A stretch of DNA of 34,926 nucleotides, taken from the NCBI GenBank assembly GCA_013151345.1, contig JAADIM010000021.1, positions 1-34,926 on the forward strand, read 5' to 3'. The notes beneath the pieces were generated by a model, which ran no database searches, had not been told where the DNA came from, and saw only the letters and a program-made list of their open reading frames with translations. A program made the position numbers and the translations under genes. The stretch comes from Gammaproteobacteria bacterium (GTDB lineage: Bacteria > Pseudomonadota > Gammaproteobacteria > SG8-11). Within the stretch, counting starts at the first letter, position 1. Each line of letters starts with the position of its first letter. Positions 7,057 through 16,666 of the stretch are shown here, piece by piece.

Positions 7057-7391
7057 TCGTAACTCACTCTACGGGGTCGGTATTCTCCCAAATATGCAAT
7101 CTAATTAAAACAATTAATAATAAAAATCAGTATTTAGATAGCCAGGGAAAATTACTAGTATATTTATTAGCCAAAGGGCTTCTTCTATGAAACCCTTGAT
7201 TTACATTGAAATATAATATAAATCCGATGGGAGATGTATAAAAAATGGCTGTGTTAGGTATTTTTTATTTTTTATAAATAGTTATATTTTTTATAAACAG
7301 TTCATTGTTCATAATGTTCATTGTTAAGAGAATATCAAAACACTGTAATGAATGAAGGTTTGATCAATCAAAAACACAATATTATTAATCT

Positions 7392-7625
7392 TTATGAACC
7401 GGCATTTTCTATAATAGTTGGAGATTTAGGGGCATCACCGCCTGCTGCTGCTGCTGCTTGCTTTTCACGCTGAATACGTTCATATATTTCTTCTCGGTGT
7501 ACCGAAACACTTTTTGGTGCATCCACCCCTATGCGCACCTGATTTCCTTTTACACCAAGTACGGTAACGGTCACATCATCACCGATTATCAGGGTTTCAC
7601 CAACTCGCCTAGTCAAAATTAGCAT
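7392..7625 (-). CDS. csrA: Carbon storage regulator CsrA
   Basis: A homodimeric RNA-binding regulator that binds GGA-containing hairpins in 5' leaders and controls translation and decay of carbon-metabolism, motility and biofilm mRNAs. The whole core is present: [18 protein letters not shown], then [12 protein letters not shown] with RNA-contacting Arg44. At 77 residues it is longer than the 61-residue E. coli protein. The extra C-terminal tail has five alanines (57-61) coded by repeated GCA/GCT triplets, then a Gly/Pro-rich end. The start is firm: AAGGAGAT lies just upstream of the ATG. It lies between lysC and tRNA-Ser, the usual position in gammaproteobacteria (alaS-csrA-serV in E. coli). 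I saw no CsrB-like sRNA in this window. Confidence 0.97.
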   Translation of the reverse strand: MLILTRRVGETLIIGDDVTVTVLGVKGNQVRIGVDAPKSVSVHREEIYERIQREKQAAAAAGGDAPKSPTIIENAGS

Positions 7626-7821
7626 TCTACTTATCTCCTTAAATATCTATAAGCTCCTGATCTGAAACAGCTCAAAGTGAGAACTTCACTATAACTATAT
7701 CGACCAGATCTATAAAAACTGCAACTTACATCAAAAAGTCGCAAAAATGACACCACCCAACTTTGATATGACGCCCCAAAAATAGATACCAAAGACCTTA
7801 ATATTATTATAATAATACTGC

Positions 7822-9066
7822 TTAGTGTTTTGTTTTTTCTACATTTTCTGAACTTTTTTCCAACTCAAATGCAGTATGCAATGCCCTGACCGCCAATTCC
7901 AGATATTTTTCATCGACAACCACCGAAATTTTTATTTCGGATGTCGAAATCATCCTGATGTTAATGCCTTCTCCAGCCAACGTTTTAAACATTGTGCTGG
8001 CGATCCCGGCATGCGATCGCATACCTACACCCACGATTGACACTTTGACTATTTTATCGTCGCCCAATATTTCGCGTGCGCCCAGCTCCTTAGCCGTGCT
8101 TTGTAATAGAGATAACGCTTTTTGATAATCATTCCGGTGCACTGTGAAAGTAAAATCAGTGGTCGCATCAGCACCTACATTCTGAATAATCATATCTACC
8201 TCAATATTTGCTTCGCCGATCGGGCCCAGGATACGATAAGCAACACCGGGTTGATCTGGAACACCGAGTATAGTGAGTTTAGCCTCATCTCGGTTAAATG
8301 CTATGCCAGATATCAGCGCTTGTTCCATACCATCTTCCTCGTAGGTAATTAATGTACCCTCACTCTCTTCGAAACTGGATACAACCCTTAACGGTACATT
8401 GTATTTTCCAGCAAATTCAACTGCCCTAATTTGTAACACCTTAGAGCCTAAACTCGCCATTTCCAGCATTTCCTCAAATGTGATCCGCTCTAACCGGCGT
8501 GCGTCGGACACCACACGCGGATCAGTTGTATAAACACCATCTACATCAGTAAAAATTTGACACTCATCGGCTTTCAATGCCGCTGCAAGCGCCACCGCAG
8601 TGGTATCAGAACCACCTCTACCTAATGTAGTAATATTTCCTAATTTGTCTACGCCCTGAAATCCAGCAACAACAACAATGAAACCATCTGCCAGATCCCG
8701 TTTAGCCCGTTCACCGTCAATATCCAGGATTCGCGCTTTACTGTGTGCAGCATCAGTTAAAATATGTACTTGCGCCCCAGTGTAAGATCTTGCCTTAGCG
8801 CCTAGCTTTTGCAGCGCCATTGTCAGTAATGCGATAGTTATTTGTTCCCCAGTCGATAGCAATACATCAAGCTCCCTTTCACTCGGGTCCGGTGTAATAC
8901 CATTTGCCAGCCCAATCAAGCGGTTTGTTTCACCACTCATGGCCGAGACAACGACAATCAAGTCATGACCGCTCTTTTTATAATTCAAGACCTTGTTCGC
9001 AACAGCATTTATGCGTTCCAGGCTACCGACAGATGTGCCTCCATATTTCTGTACATAAAAAGCCAT
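7822..9066 (-). CDS. lysC: Aspartate kinase
   Basis: Phosphorylates L-aspartate, the first step to lysine, threonine, methionine and diaminopimelate. The 414-residue protein has the kinase signature KYGGTSVG (7-14) and FTDVDGVYTTDPR in the amino-acid kinase domain. Two ACT domains follow, at about 270-340 (ILGVPDQPGVAYRI...) and 345-405 (VSIVGVGMRSHAGIA...). This is the monofunctional type found in Pseudomonas and relatives, normally feedback-inhibited by lysine plus threonine. The ribosome site before the ATG is weak. About 160 bp separate it from alaS; no lysine-riboswitch-like fold is evident there. The position between alaS and csrA is typical of many gammaproteobacteria. Confidence 0.97.
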   Translation of the reverse strand: MAFYVQKYGGTSVGSLERINAVANKVLNYKKSGHDLIVVVSAMSGETNRLIGLANGITPDPSERELDVLLSTGEQITIALLTMALQKLGAKARSYTGAQVHILTDAAHSKARILDIDGERAKRDLADGFIVVVAGFQGVDKLGNITTLGRGGSDTTAVALAAALKADECQIFTDVDGVYTTDPRVVSDARRLERITFEEMLEMASLGSKVLQIRAVEFAGKYNVPLRVVSSFEESEGTLITYEEDGMEQALISGIAFNRDEAKLTILGVPDQPGVAYRILGPIGEANIEVDMIIQNVGADATTDFTFTVHRNDYQKALSLLQSTAKELGAREILGDDKIVKVSIVGVGMRSHAGIASTMFKTLAGEGINIRMISTSEIKISVVVDEKYLELAVRALHTAFELEKSSENVEKTKH

Positions 9067-9228
9067 TATTTAGAATCTGTCCAAAAAAGGTAAATTTAAC
9101 ACTATTCTTATTCTTAATGTAAAATTAATTGCGGTAAGTTTAAGTTAAGCGAAATGATGTTACTAGCGGATAAAGTACTTGAATTGAAAAATATTTTTTA
9201 CAATGACGGAAAATCGATTAAAACGATA

Positions 9229-11850
9229 TTAGTCTCCCAATTGACTTTCGACCCAAATAGACACTGATTTTAGCGCTGCATCGAGTTCAGCAGGATTATC
9301 ACCACCTGCCTGAGCCATATCCGGCCTGCCCCCCCCTTTTCCACCCACATGTTGGGCAACCACATTGACTAGATCACCGGCTTTAATTTTTGACGTGAAA
9401 TCTTTAGTTACACCGGCAACCAAACTCACTTTCGACCCTTTTACGGTTGCCAGAACCACTGCTGCAGAACCAAGTTTATTCTTTAATTGATCGACTGTAT
9501 CACGTAGCGATTTGGGGTCCGCCCCTTCCAGGTGTGCAGCTAACACCTTTATTCCCTTAATATCGATAGCCTGATTCACAAGATCACTGCCTTGATGACT
9601 CGCAAGTTTCGCTTTTAATTGATCGAGCTCTTTTTCAAGTTTTCGATTGCGTTCTACGAGAGCGCCTACTTTTTCATCTACGTTATCCCGGACACCCTTA
9701 ACCAGTTCAACCACATTAGAAAGTTGTAGCTCATTTTTCGCTACCCAATCCAAAGCGAGCTGACTGGAGACTGCCTCGATTCTTCGCACCCCAGCCGCTA
9801 TACCTGTTTCCGACACGATTTTAAATAAACCGATATCACCTGTTCTTGTAACGTGGGTGCCGCCGCATAGTTCAACAGAAAAATCTCCCATGCCAAGCAC
9901 ACGTACGGTATCGCCATACTTTTCGCCAAACAACGCCATTGCACCACTTTTCCTGGCGTCTTCTAACGACATAAGCTGAGTAACAACTTCATTATTTGCA
10001 CGTATTTGTTTGTTTACAATATTTTCTATTTGCTTTAATTGGTCTTCGGTAACCGGTTCAAAATGTGAAAAATCGAACCGCGCCCGCTGCGAATCGACTA
10101 AAGAACCTTTTTGTGAAATATGCTCACCAAGCACCTCACGTAACGCGGCGTGCAACAAGTGGGTAGCGGAATGGTTATAGGCTGTTTTCTGCCTCGCTTC
10201 TACATTAATTCTCGCTTCTACAACACTTTCCAGTTTTAGTTCACCTCTTTTAACAACCCCATAATGCGCGATAACATCTGTTCCTTGTTTGCGCGTATCT
10301 TGTACTTCGAACTCAAATTTATTGCTGTCGCTATCTTTGCTTAAAATAATTCCCGTATCACCGACCTGCCCACCCGACTCTGCATAAAAAGGCGAACGAT
10401 CCAGAACAACAATGCCACTGTCACCCACACTCAAGCGCTCAACGGGTTTACTATCGACAAACATATTTAAAATGACGGCCTGATCTATCATGTGATCATA
10501 GCCGGTAAACTCCGAATGGCCTTTTATCTCCAGCGCTTGATCATACTCGCTACCAAACTGACTCGCCGAGCGCGCGCGCGCGCGTTGATCTTCCATAGCG
10601 TTTTCATAGCCGGCCATATCTATTTTCAAATTGCGCTCACGTGCAATGTCTGCCGTTAAATCAACTGGAAAACCGTATGTATCATACAACTTGAAAGCAA
10701 CCTCGCCTGGAATAATCGATCCATCAAGGCACTGAATGGATTCTTCAAGTATTTTCATACCCTGTTCCAACGTCTCTGCAAAGCGCTCTTCTTCCTGTAA
10801 TAATATTTTTTCGACCTGCAACTTTGCATGTACTAATTCAGGATAAGCTTCGCCCATTTCATCTACTAATGGCTTAACAAGCTGATTAAAAAACACTCCA
10901 GCTACGCCTAAACGATCTCCATGCCGGGCTGCACGACGAATTATGCGCCTCAAAACATAGCCCCTTCCCTCATTGGAAGGCACAACACCATCGACAATTA
11001 AAAATGCACATGCACGAATATGGTCGGCAATAACTTTAAGTGAGTTATCAGATAGATCTTTGGCTTTTGTTAATTTTGCAGTGGCCTTAATCAAGTTCTG
11101 AAACAAATCAATATCATAGTTACTGTGTACACCCTGTAGCGCGGCTGCCAATCGCTCCAGCCCCATACCTGTGTCAACTGACGGTTTAGGTAACGGTGTT
11201 AACTTACCTTTTGCTGATCGATCGTATTGCATAAATACCAGGTTCCATATTTCCACATAACGATCACCGTCTTCTTCGGGCGTGCCTGGGGGGCCACCGG
11301 CTATATCTGGTCCATGGTCATAAAATATTTCGCTGCACGGGCCACACGGCCCCGTTTCTCCCATAGACCAAAAATTATCTTTATCACCTATGCGCGAAAA
11401 TTGTTTTGGGTTAACATTGACTTCCTTTAGCCAGATATCCGCCGCTTCATCATCCTTATCATAAACAGTCACCCACAAACGATCTGCGGGCAGCTTTAAT
11501 ACAACCGTCAAAAAATCCCACGCAAAGTTGATTGCTTCACGTTTAAAGTAATCACCAAAACTAAAATTGCCCAACATTTCAAAAAAGGTATGGTGACGAG
11601 CGGTGTAACCTACGTTTTCCAGGTCGTTATGCTTGCCACCAGCACGCACACAACGTTGGCTTGACGCAGCACGTGAATAAGAGCGTTTTTCTAGTCCAAG
11701 AAAAAGGTCTTTAAATTGCACCATGCCCGCGTTGGTGAATAAAAGGGTAGGATCATTTGCAGGCACAAGCGGGCTACTGGGAACCACTTCGTGTCCGCGT
11801 TCCTGGAAATACTGTAAAAAAAGGCGTCGAAGATCAGCGCTACTGGTCAT
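9229..11850 (-). CDS. alaS: Alanyl-tRNA synthetase
   Basis: Charges tRNA-Ala with alanine and edits mischarged Ser and Gly. The 873 residues match the usual 870-880. The class II catalytic domain comes first ([18 protein letters not shown], then [25 protein letters not shown]). The editing domain has the zinc ligands HSATHLLH (around 565) and CGGTH (around 668). A coiled-coil linker ([16 protein letters not shown]) and the C-Ala domain ending in [17 protein letters not shown] complete it. The segment encoding RARARSASQ contains an unbroken CG alternation at 10570-10584. It lies directly downstream of recX, as in E. coli (recA-recX-alaS). Confidence 0.98.
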   Translation of the reverse strand: MTSSADLRRLFLQYFQERGHEVVPSSPLVPANDPTLLFTNAGMVQFKDLFLGLEKRSYSRAASSQRCVRAGGKHNDLENVGYTARHHTFFEMLGNFSFGDYFKREAINFAWDFLTVVLKLPADRLWVTVYDKDDEAADIWLKEVNVNPKQFSRIGDKDNFWSMGETGPCGPCSEIFYDHGPDIAGGPPGTPEEDGDRYVEIWNLVFMQYDRSAKGKLTPLPKPSVDTGMGLERLAAALQGVHSNYDIDLFQNLIKATAKLTKAKDLSDNSLKVIADHIRACAFLIVDGVVPSNEGRGYVLRRIIRRAARHGDRLGVAGVFFNQLVKPLVDEMGEAYPELVHAKLQVEKILLQEEERFAETLEQGMKILEESIQCLDGSIIPGEVAFKLYDTYGFPVDLTADIARERNLKIDMAGYENAMEDQRARARSASQFGSEYDQALEIKGHSEFTGYDHMIDQAVILNMFVDSKPVERLSVGDSGIVVLDRSPFYAESGGQVGDTGIILSKDSDSNKFEFEVQDTRKQGTDVIAHYGVVKRGELKLESVVEARINVEARQKTAYNHSATHLLHAALREVLGEHISQKGSLVDSQRARFDFSHFEPVTEDQLKQIENIVNKQIRANNEVVTQLMSLEDARKSGAMALFGEKYGDTVRVLGMGDFSVELCGGTHVTRTGDIGLFKIVSETGIAAGVRRIEAVSSQLALDWVAKNELQLSNVVELVKGVRDNVDEKVGALVERNRKLEKELDQLKAKLASHQGSDLVNQAIDIKGIKVLAAHLEGADPKSLRDTVDQLKNKLGSAAVVLATVKGSKVSLVAGVTKDFTSKIKAGDLVNVVAQHVGGKGGGRPDMAQAGGDNPAELDAALKSVSIWVESQLGD

Positions 11851-11957
11851 GCGTGGTTAATAATTAATAATACGAGAAAAGTAAACAATGTTGAATTCTG
11901 AATCGACAAACAATAAGAAACCTGAGAACAGCAAACAATAATAACTAGGTAACTAAA

Positions 11958-12428
11958 CTATTCCCCATCTCCGATTAAGTGCCATATTTGGTCGCTGGTA
12001 AACCCTCGACTTTGTAGAAAACGGGCTTGTTTTGCCCGTTCTTCAATATTTTCCGGCAGTAGATCACCAAATCGCTTTTTTTGTACCGCTTTTACGAGTA
12101 CTTTCCAGACATCATCACTCGCATCAACGTACTTATTTATTAATCCTTCGCTTACGCCACGCTCTCGTAGTTCTTTTTGTATATGCAGCGAACCAAACCC
12201 TTTGCCTTTGCGATAACGTACGTAATTTTCTGTAAAGCGCTCATCACTCAATAGACTCTGAGACTTAAGATCATTTAAAACATTACTGATAGCAACCTCA
12301 TCGAACTGTTTATCCAGCAGTTTACGCGTCAATTCAAGGGTAGAATGCTCACGTATTGCCAAATATTTCGTCGCAGCTTGTCGTATATCACGTGCTTCAG
12401 TCACTGCACTCTCTTCAGACATTCTCAT
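11958..12428 (-). CDS. recX: Regulatory protein RecX
   Basis: A small modulator that binds RecA filaments and blocks their extension. The 156 residues carry three-helix RecX repeats with the family motifs LSDERFTENYVRYRKGKGFGS and LRERGVSEGLI. Translation can start at either of two ATGs, 12428 or 12422 (MRMSEE); neither has a strong ribosome site. It begins 33 nt after the recA stop, so it is probably made by readthrough from recA, keeping it scarce relative to RecA. Length is normal for the family. Confidence 0.95.
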   Translation of the reverse strand: MRMSEESAVTEARDIRQAATKYLAIREHSTLELTRKLLDKQFDEVAISNVLNDLKSQSLLSDERFTENYVRYRKGKGFGSLHIQKELRERGVSEGLINKYVDASDDVWKVLVKAVQKKRFGDLLPENIEERAKQARFLQSRGFTSDQIWHLIGDGE

Positions 12429-12461
12429 AATAAACAGTCATCACTCAAAAAGTCACGAGTT

Positions 12462-13496
12462 CTATACTTCGACAGCTTCTTCTGCTTCTTTTTCAGGAAG
12501 TGCGTCAAATTTTGGAAGTAATTGTGCACGTATGTTACTTTCGATTTCTGCAGCAATTTCCGGGTTTTCCTTTAGAAAATTTCGGCAATTATCTTTGCCT
12601 TGCCCAATCCTGTCACCATTATAGCTATACCAGGCGCCGGATTTATCCACAAGTCCTTGTTCCACACCGATATCAAGAATTTCACCTTCACGGGAGATAC
12701 CTTCGCCATACAATATATCGAATTCGGCTTTTTTGAACGGTGGTGCAACCTTGTTCTTAACCACTTTAACGCGTGTATCGTTCCCGATTACTTCTTCACC
12801 TTTCTTTATACTGCCAATTCGACGGATATCAAGGCGAACCGAAGAGTAAAATTTTAATGCATTTCCACCTGTCGTTGTTTCCGGATTACCAAACATAACA
12901 CCAATTTTCATACGAATCTGATTAATAAAAACCACCATTGTATTTGAGCGCTTAATGTTCGCCGTTAATTTACGTAGCGCCTGAGACATGAGACGAGCCT
13001 GCAAACCCATATGATGGTCACCCATATCGCCTTCTATTTCTGCCTTTGGCGTAAGTGCCGCAACAGAGTCGATCACAACAACATCTACAGCGCTGGATCG
13101 AACTAACATATCGACGATTTCCAGTGCTTGTTCACCCGTATCTGGTTGCGACATTAATAATTCTTCGGTGTTAACACCCAATTTTTCAGCATAGCCTAAA
13201 TCAAGCGCGTGCTCTGCGTCTATGAATGCTGCAGTCCCACCTAGCTTTTGTGCCTCGGCGATCACTTGCAAGGTTAATGTAGTTTTACCGGAAGATTCAG
13301 GACCATAAATTTCAATAACGCGGCCTCTAGGCAAACCACCAATACCCAAAGCAATATCAAGCCCTAATGAGCCGGTCGAAACAGACTCGAGGGGAACTAT
13401 TTCCTTGTCGCCCATTCGCATTATAGAACCTTTACCGAATTGACGTTCAATTTGAGTTAATGCCGCAGATAACGCTTTGCTTTTGTTCTGATCCAC
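12462..13496 (-). CDS. recA: Recombinase RecA
   Basis: The ATP-dependent strand-exchange protein and SOS co-protease. It shows the Walker A GPESSGKT (65-72), the Walker B region [12 protein letters not shown], loop L1 around [10 protein letters not shown], and loop L2 around [20 protein letters not shown]. The tail is acidic ([10 protein letters not shown]). I prefer the GTG at 13496 (344 residues, starting with a DQNKSKAL-type N-terminus like E. coli): GGGAG lies 8 nt upstream, and the ATG at 13511 overlaps that site and lacks its own. Upstream there is no canonical LexA box; instead four ACTAG units occupy 13536-13572. pncC lies upstream and recX downstream, the standard gammaproteobacterial order. 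Confidence 0.98.
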   Translation of the reverse strand: MDQNKSKALSAALTQIERQFGKGSIMRMGDKEIVPLESVSTGSLGLDIALGIGGLPRGRVIEIYGPESSGKTTLTLQVIAEAQKLGGTAAFIDAEHALDLGYAEKLGVNTEELLMSQPDTGEQALEIVDMLVRSSAVDVVVIDSVAALTPKAEIEGDMGDHHMGLQARLMSQALRKLTANIKRSNTMVVFINQIRMKIGVMFGNPETTTGGNALKFYSSVRLDIRRIGSIKKGEEVIGNDTRVKVVKNKVAPPFKKAEFDILYGEGISREGEILDIGVEQGLVDKSGAWYSYNGDRIGQGKDNCRNFLKENPEIAAEIESNIRAQLLPKFDALPEKEAEEAVEV

Positions 13497-13535
13497 TATG
13501 AGATCTCCCATTTTTTAGTCTTGACTACTATTTGG

Positions 13536-13572
13536 ACTAGATTGTACTAGAAATATACGTACTAGAAACTAG
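13536..13572. promoter_or_regulatory. ACTAG repeat cluster upstream of recA
   Basis: ACTAG occurs at 13536, 13546, 13561 and 13568; the 10-mer GTACTAGAAA is repeated at 13544 and 13559. It lies 40-75 bp before the recA start, where the SOS operator is expected. It does not match CTG-N10-CAG. It could be a non-standard LexA site or a neutral repeat. Confidence 0.4.
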
Positions 13573-13982
13573 AAAAAAGTTACTTGTAAAAATGGCCTAC
13601 TGTCCCGTTTCCCAGAACACCACATAAGCGGCCATTATTCCACAGATCACATCGCCTGGACTACCCTTATTTTATTCATAAATTCAATATTTAACGGGCA
13701 AAATTTGCCAATGGAAGATGGCGCCTGTGTCTGACTATTCATGAAGTCTGAATCCATGAAAAACACACTAGCCCACGATGATAATATCTTTCTCATCATT
13801 GTCTTGCAATTTGTTGTTAATCTTCTTTCTATATTTATTATCAAATCAAAATACACGTCTTTCTGAAACAAAAGCGTCGGCATTCAAAAGAACAAAAAAC
13901 AAGCGGCGCATTTTGACGAGCATTTTAACGAATAAAGTGTTTGATGAATCGAGTATAAAAAAATAGAATTTTACATATCTCC
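13573..13982. other. Gene-free spacer between recA and pncC
   Basis: Short frames exist on both strands (for example 13647-13883 minus), but none has a familiar product or good ribosome site. The first part is presumably recA promoter DNA. Nothing else identified. Confidence 0.4.
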
Positions 13983-14474
13983 TCAACGTTTCGCTGCCTT
14001 AATAACACCCAGAAGCCCTGTTAATGCATGTTCGACCGCTTGTCGTCTGATTTGTTCTCGATCACCATCAAGAAATTGCGTATTGCTTAGCAAACCAAAA
14101 AAAGACCCACTCCAGGCAAAGCACACCATACCGACCGGTTTCTCGTCCGTCCCCCCGCTCGGTCCAGCCACACCACTCACAGCAAGGCTAACTTGTGCGT
14201 TACTTAGCGCAAGCGCGCCCTCGGCCATTTCTTGAACAGTTTGTTCACTAACAGCACCGAATGACAACAATGTTTCTGGTTTAACAGCAAGCATTTCCTG
14301 TTTGGCTTGATTGGTATAAGTGACAAATCCCCGATCAAACCAACCTGAACTTCCTGGAACATCTGTAACCACTTTGGCAATCCAACCACCTGTGCACGAT
14401 TCCGCGGTTGATAATACCAACGCATTTTTTTTCAACACTGCGCCAGCTTCTTCTGCCAATTTTTTTAGCTCCAT
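13983..14474 (-). CDS. pncC: Nicotinamide-nucleotide amidohydrolase PncC
   Basis: A CinA C-terminal-domain protein of 163 residues that deamidates NMN to NaMN in the pyridine nucleotide salvage cycle. Motifs: LSTAESCTGGWIA (22-34), VTYTNQAK, GAVSEQTV and the loop AVSGVAGPSGGTDEKPVG, all characteristic. It lacks the N-terminal COG1058 domain of full CinA, as in E. coli YgaD. A stand-alone pncC next to recA is the usual gammaproteobacterial order. A GGGGC about 9 nt upstream supports the ATG. Confidence 0.95.
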   Translation of the reverse strand: MELKKLAEEAGAVLKKNALVLSTAESCTGGWIAKVVTDVPGSSGWFDRGFVTYTNQAKQEMLAVKPETLLSFGAVSEQTVQEMAEGALALSNAQVSLAVSGVAGPSGGTDEKPVGMVCFAWSGSFFGLLSNTQFLDGDREQIRRQAVEHALTGLLGVIKAAKR

Positions 14475-14725
14475 GTATTTAGCCCCATGGTAAGTACACT
14501 CCCAGATCCAGTGTTATATATTGGAGTATTGTAAGTTGGACTGCGGAACGAAGTCCAACAGCAATGATGACACAGCCCCGCTCGACTCGGATAACTGCTC
14601 CTGCGTTATTCTCGATTGCTGTTCCAGACGCAATTCTACCTCCGCCATGGAGTCGTACCTCCCCACATCCGTGTGGGTCGCAGTGCCAGTCTGCCCAATC
14701 TACGTCAACGTGACTGAATCGCTGC
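14475..14725. other. Spacer between HDOD gene and pncC
   Basis: Contains a perfect 8-bp stem GTTGGACT/AGTCCAAC (14535-14559, 9-nt loop). A minus-strand frame from an ATG near 14649 to 14517 (MAEVELRLEQQSRITQEQ...) looks protein-like but is closed upstream, has no recognised family and may be a decayed gene end. Confidence 0.35.
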
Positions 14726-15604
14726 TTACATTTGACATTGTTTTGTTATTTGAGAAACTAACGATTCATCAAGACACAGTAATTTAAAGCACCTATCGTA
14801 ATCAAAAGGTATCGTAGAAGTAAATAAATACTCCGAACCCACGATTTGCGATTCAAGATGGTGTGCAAGTGACAAAATATATATCATTCTGTCTACATCA
14901 GTTTTCACATGCTCCTTACTTTCAAAACCGATTTCAGGATCGGTTTCCGGATTAATGTCGAAATCAATTCCTGCATGATAACTGTCAATGACAAACCCTA
15001 CTTGTTCCACAAAGCGAAAATGATCACACACCCTGACAGTGACAACATCATGAGAAATACCGAATGCCTGCTCTTCAAGTAAGTCGAGCTTTTTACCTCG
15101 CATGTCACCCTGTTTTTCACTTAGCGTGCTTAGCTGAGCCTCTTTAATCAGACCTTCATATTTCTTGGCATCATAGTGATTTAACACTAACATGCCAATA
15201 TCGTGTATTAACCCAATAAACTGCATGTCGTCCGCAAGTTTCGGTGCACATACTTTTGCGATGTGCCGGCATAACATGGAAATAGATTCACAATGTTTCC
15301 AAATTAATTCATCAGTATTATTTTGCTTTGTCTTATCCGAACGCATTATGGCCATCACTACGGCACTTCGAATATTTTTAATTCCAAGCAACCCAAGCGC
15401 TGTTTGCACATTGCTTATCTTTGAATGTCGGTGATAGAGCGGTGAGTTCGCATATTTTATTATGGAACTTGCTAGCGTAGGGTCTTTGCTTATAATGACT
15501 TCCAAATCTTTAAAATCGATGTCATCTGTCGACAATGCTTCTAACAATTGCACACCCGAGGGTGAAACTTGAGGCAATGGCAATTGTAAAATATCGATCC
15601 CCAT
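14726..15604 (-). CDS. HDOD-domain signalling protein
   Basis: A 292-residue protein consisting essentially of one HDOD domain, a metal-free or degenerate HD relative used in bacterial signalling, motility and surface-behaviour control. The N-terminal helical part (LPQVSPSGVQLLEALST, YANSPLYHRHSKISNVQTAL, LGIKNIRSAVVMAI) and the central GLIHDIGMLVL are typical. The late helical region ends with SLAHHLESQ. No attached GGDEF, EAL or receiver domain is present. The ATG at 15604 is preferred, with AAAGG 6 nt upstream; an upstream TTG at 15610 is weaker. It is divergent from the response regulator at 15961, and the two may share the 356-bp control region. Specific function unknown. Confidence 0.85.
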   Translation of the reverse strand: MGIDILQLPLPQVSPSGVQLLEALSTDDIDFKDLEVIISKDPTLASSIIKYANSPLYHRHSKISNVQTALGLLGIKNIRSAVVMAIMRSDKTKQNNTDELIWKHCESISMLCRHIAKVCAPKLADDMQFIGLIHDIGMLVLNHYDAKKYEGLIKEAQLSTLSEKQGDMRGKKLDLLEEQAFGISHDVVTVRVCDHFRFVEQVGFVIDSYHAGIDFDINPETDPEIGFESKEHVKTDVDRMIYILSLAHHLESQIVGSEYLFTSTIPFDYDRCFKLLCLDESLVSQITKQCQM

Positions 15605-15960
15605 ACTCAACCTTTAATACTGTCATTAATAATGGTCGTTTCTGTCATACCGGCAAGCTCTAAAAGTTTTTCCATTTAGAGCCACCCTATGTGATAGTCG
15701 GTCGTTATTCAATCATTCTTTAAATTACTTTTTGACATGTAGAATTGACATGCAGAATTAATTGCACATAATAGGCTGTCGTTGACATTCCTTTATATAA
15801 GGCTTCTGGCAAAACTAAAGAATACCACAAGAAAAGCCAGTTAGAATCCTTTGCTGCTCTAAAGAATTTCTCGTACAATTATGAAGCTTTTGCATTTATT
15901 ATTTGCTTTGAATTGTTAAATTTCTGTAAACATTTAATTCTTAACTGAGGGTTTGCTTAC
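15605..15960. promoter_or_regulatory. Divergent control region, HDOD and response regulator
   Basis: The gene-free interval holds a near-perfect 13-bp tandem repeat, TTGACATGTAGAA (15732-15744) then TTGACATGCAGAA (15745-15757). The second unit starts a good promoter match: TTGACA, 16 nt, CATAAT. A third TTGACA lies near 15783. All read towards the response regulator. The repeat could also be a binding site for that regulator, since OmpR-family proteins favour direct repeats of about 10-11 bp. Promoter assignment is inference. Confidence 0.5.
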
Positions 15961-16644
15961 GTGTTTGTCGCTGTTTTAGAGGATGATGAATATCAAGCCA
16001 AAGTTATTTCGCTTTTCCTTGAATCGGCACAACATACTTTTGAAATATTTGGAAGTGGTGAAGCGTATATTGACAGTATTCAAAAAAAGAACTTTGATTT
16101 GCTCATTCTAGACTGGGAACTACCGGATACAACTGGAATTGAAATACTAAAATGGATACGCACCTATTTGGGATGGAATAAACCGGTTCTATTTATGACG
16201 GTACGTGATAGCAAAGAAGATATCGTTACCGCACTTGAACATGGCGCTGACGACTATATGGTGAAACCGGTAGATCGACATGAGTTTTTAGCACGTATAA
16301 ATACCTTGGTGAGGCGCGTTACCTCCAACAGAAAGCACGTCGATAAAATTGAATATGGTGGCTTTATTATCTACAAAAGCGAACGGAAAATTTCGCATAG
16401 TGGGTCAGTACTCAATTTGACGCCAAAAGAATATGAACTTGCCACGTTATTGTTTGAAAGCGAAGGGCGACTGCTGCCTAGACTAGAAATCCTTAAAACG
16501 GTCTGGGGCATCCAAGCTGAAATAAATACGCGCACGGTAGATACCCATATTAGCCGAATTCGAAAAAAGCTTGCACTTGAACCGAAAAATGGCTGGAAAT
16601 TATCCTCCATTTACCATCATGGTTACCGCTTGGAACGCGTGTGA
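15961..16644 (+). CDS. OmpR/PhoB-family response regulator
   Basis: A two-component transcription factor of 227 residues. The receiver domain (1-115) has the acidic pair Asp8/Asp9, phospho-acceptor Asp51 (LILDWELPD), switch Thr80 and Lys102 (VKP). The C-terminal winged helix (about 130-225) has LTPKEYELATLLFES and RTVDTHISRIRKKL. Start is GTG at 15961 with GAGGG upstream. No histidine kinase gene is adjacent, so it is an orphan in this window. The stop is 22 nt before mltF, indicating one transcript and a possible link to envelope stress or peptidoglycan sensing. An HDOD gene is divergent. Specific targets are not deducible. Confidence 0.92.
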   Translation: MFVAVLEDDEYQAKVISLFLESAQHTFEIFGSGEAYIDSIQKKNFDLLILDWELPDTTGIEILKWIRTYLGWNKPVLFMTVRDSKEDIVTALEHGADDYMVKPVDRHEFLARINTLVRRVTSNRKHVDKIEYGGFIIYKSERKISHSGSVLNLTPKEYELATLLFESEGRLLPRLEILKTVWGIQAEINTRTVDTHISRIRKKLALEPKNGWKLSSIYHHGYRLERV

Positions 16645-16666
16645 AAATAGCCTAGGAGCGCTTCTG

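Larger units (their letters stand above)
6850..7391. other. Region between csrA and tRNA-Ser with hairpins
   Basis: No gene. On the minus strand this is the csrA-to-tRNA spacer. It holds the hairpin repeat copy 2 (6961-7020), a perfect 10-bp stem (7032-7056), and A/T-rich short direct repeats: a 19-bp unit twice from 7267 (16 of 19 identical) and GTTCATTGTT at 7300-7309 and 7316-7325. These may end csrA transcription and start or process the tRNA transcript. Confidence 0.5.

Noticed and set aside
6909-7091. Minus-strand 60-codon frame between csrA and tRNA-Ser
   Set aside because: It is a reading of the palindromic repeat region; the hairpins explain it better than a gene.
9067-9228. Lysine riboswitch upstream of lysC
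   Set aside because: The spacer is only 162 bp and no conserved lysine-aptamer pattern or terminator is visible.
10570-10584. Alternating CG run in alaS as a Z-DNA element
   Set aside because: It encodes Arg-Ala-Arg-Ala within the synthetase and has no further sign of a regulatory role.
13600-13615. CTGT-N8-CCAG as a LexA box for recA
   Set aside because: One half-site is wrong and the centre is not A/T rich. It is also about 100 bp upstream of the start.
13647-13883. Minus-strand frame of 78 codons between recA and pncC
   Set aside because: No familiar domain, no convincing ribosome site, and it lies in the recA control region.
14521-14787. Plus-strand frame opposite the HDOD gene end
   Set aside because: Ser/Cys/Thr-rich shadow text overlapping the HDOD coding strand.
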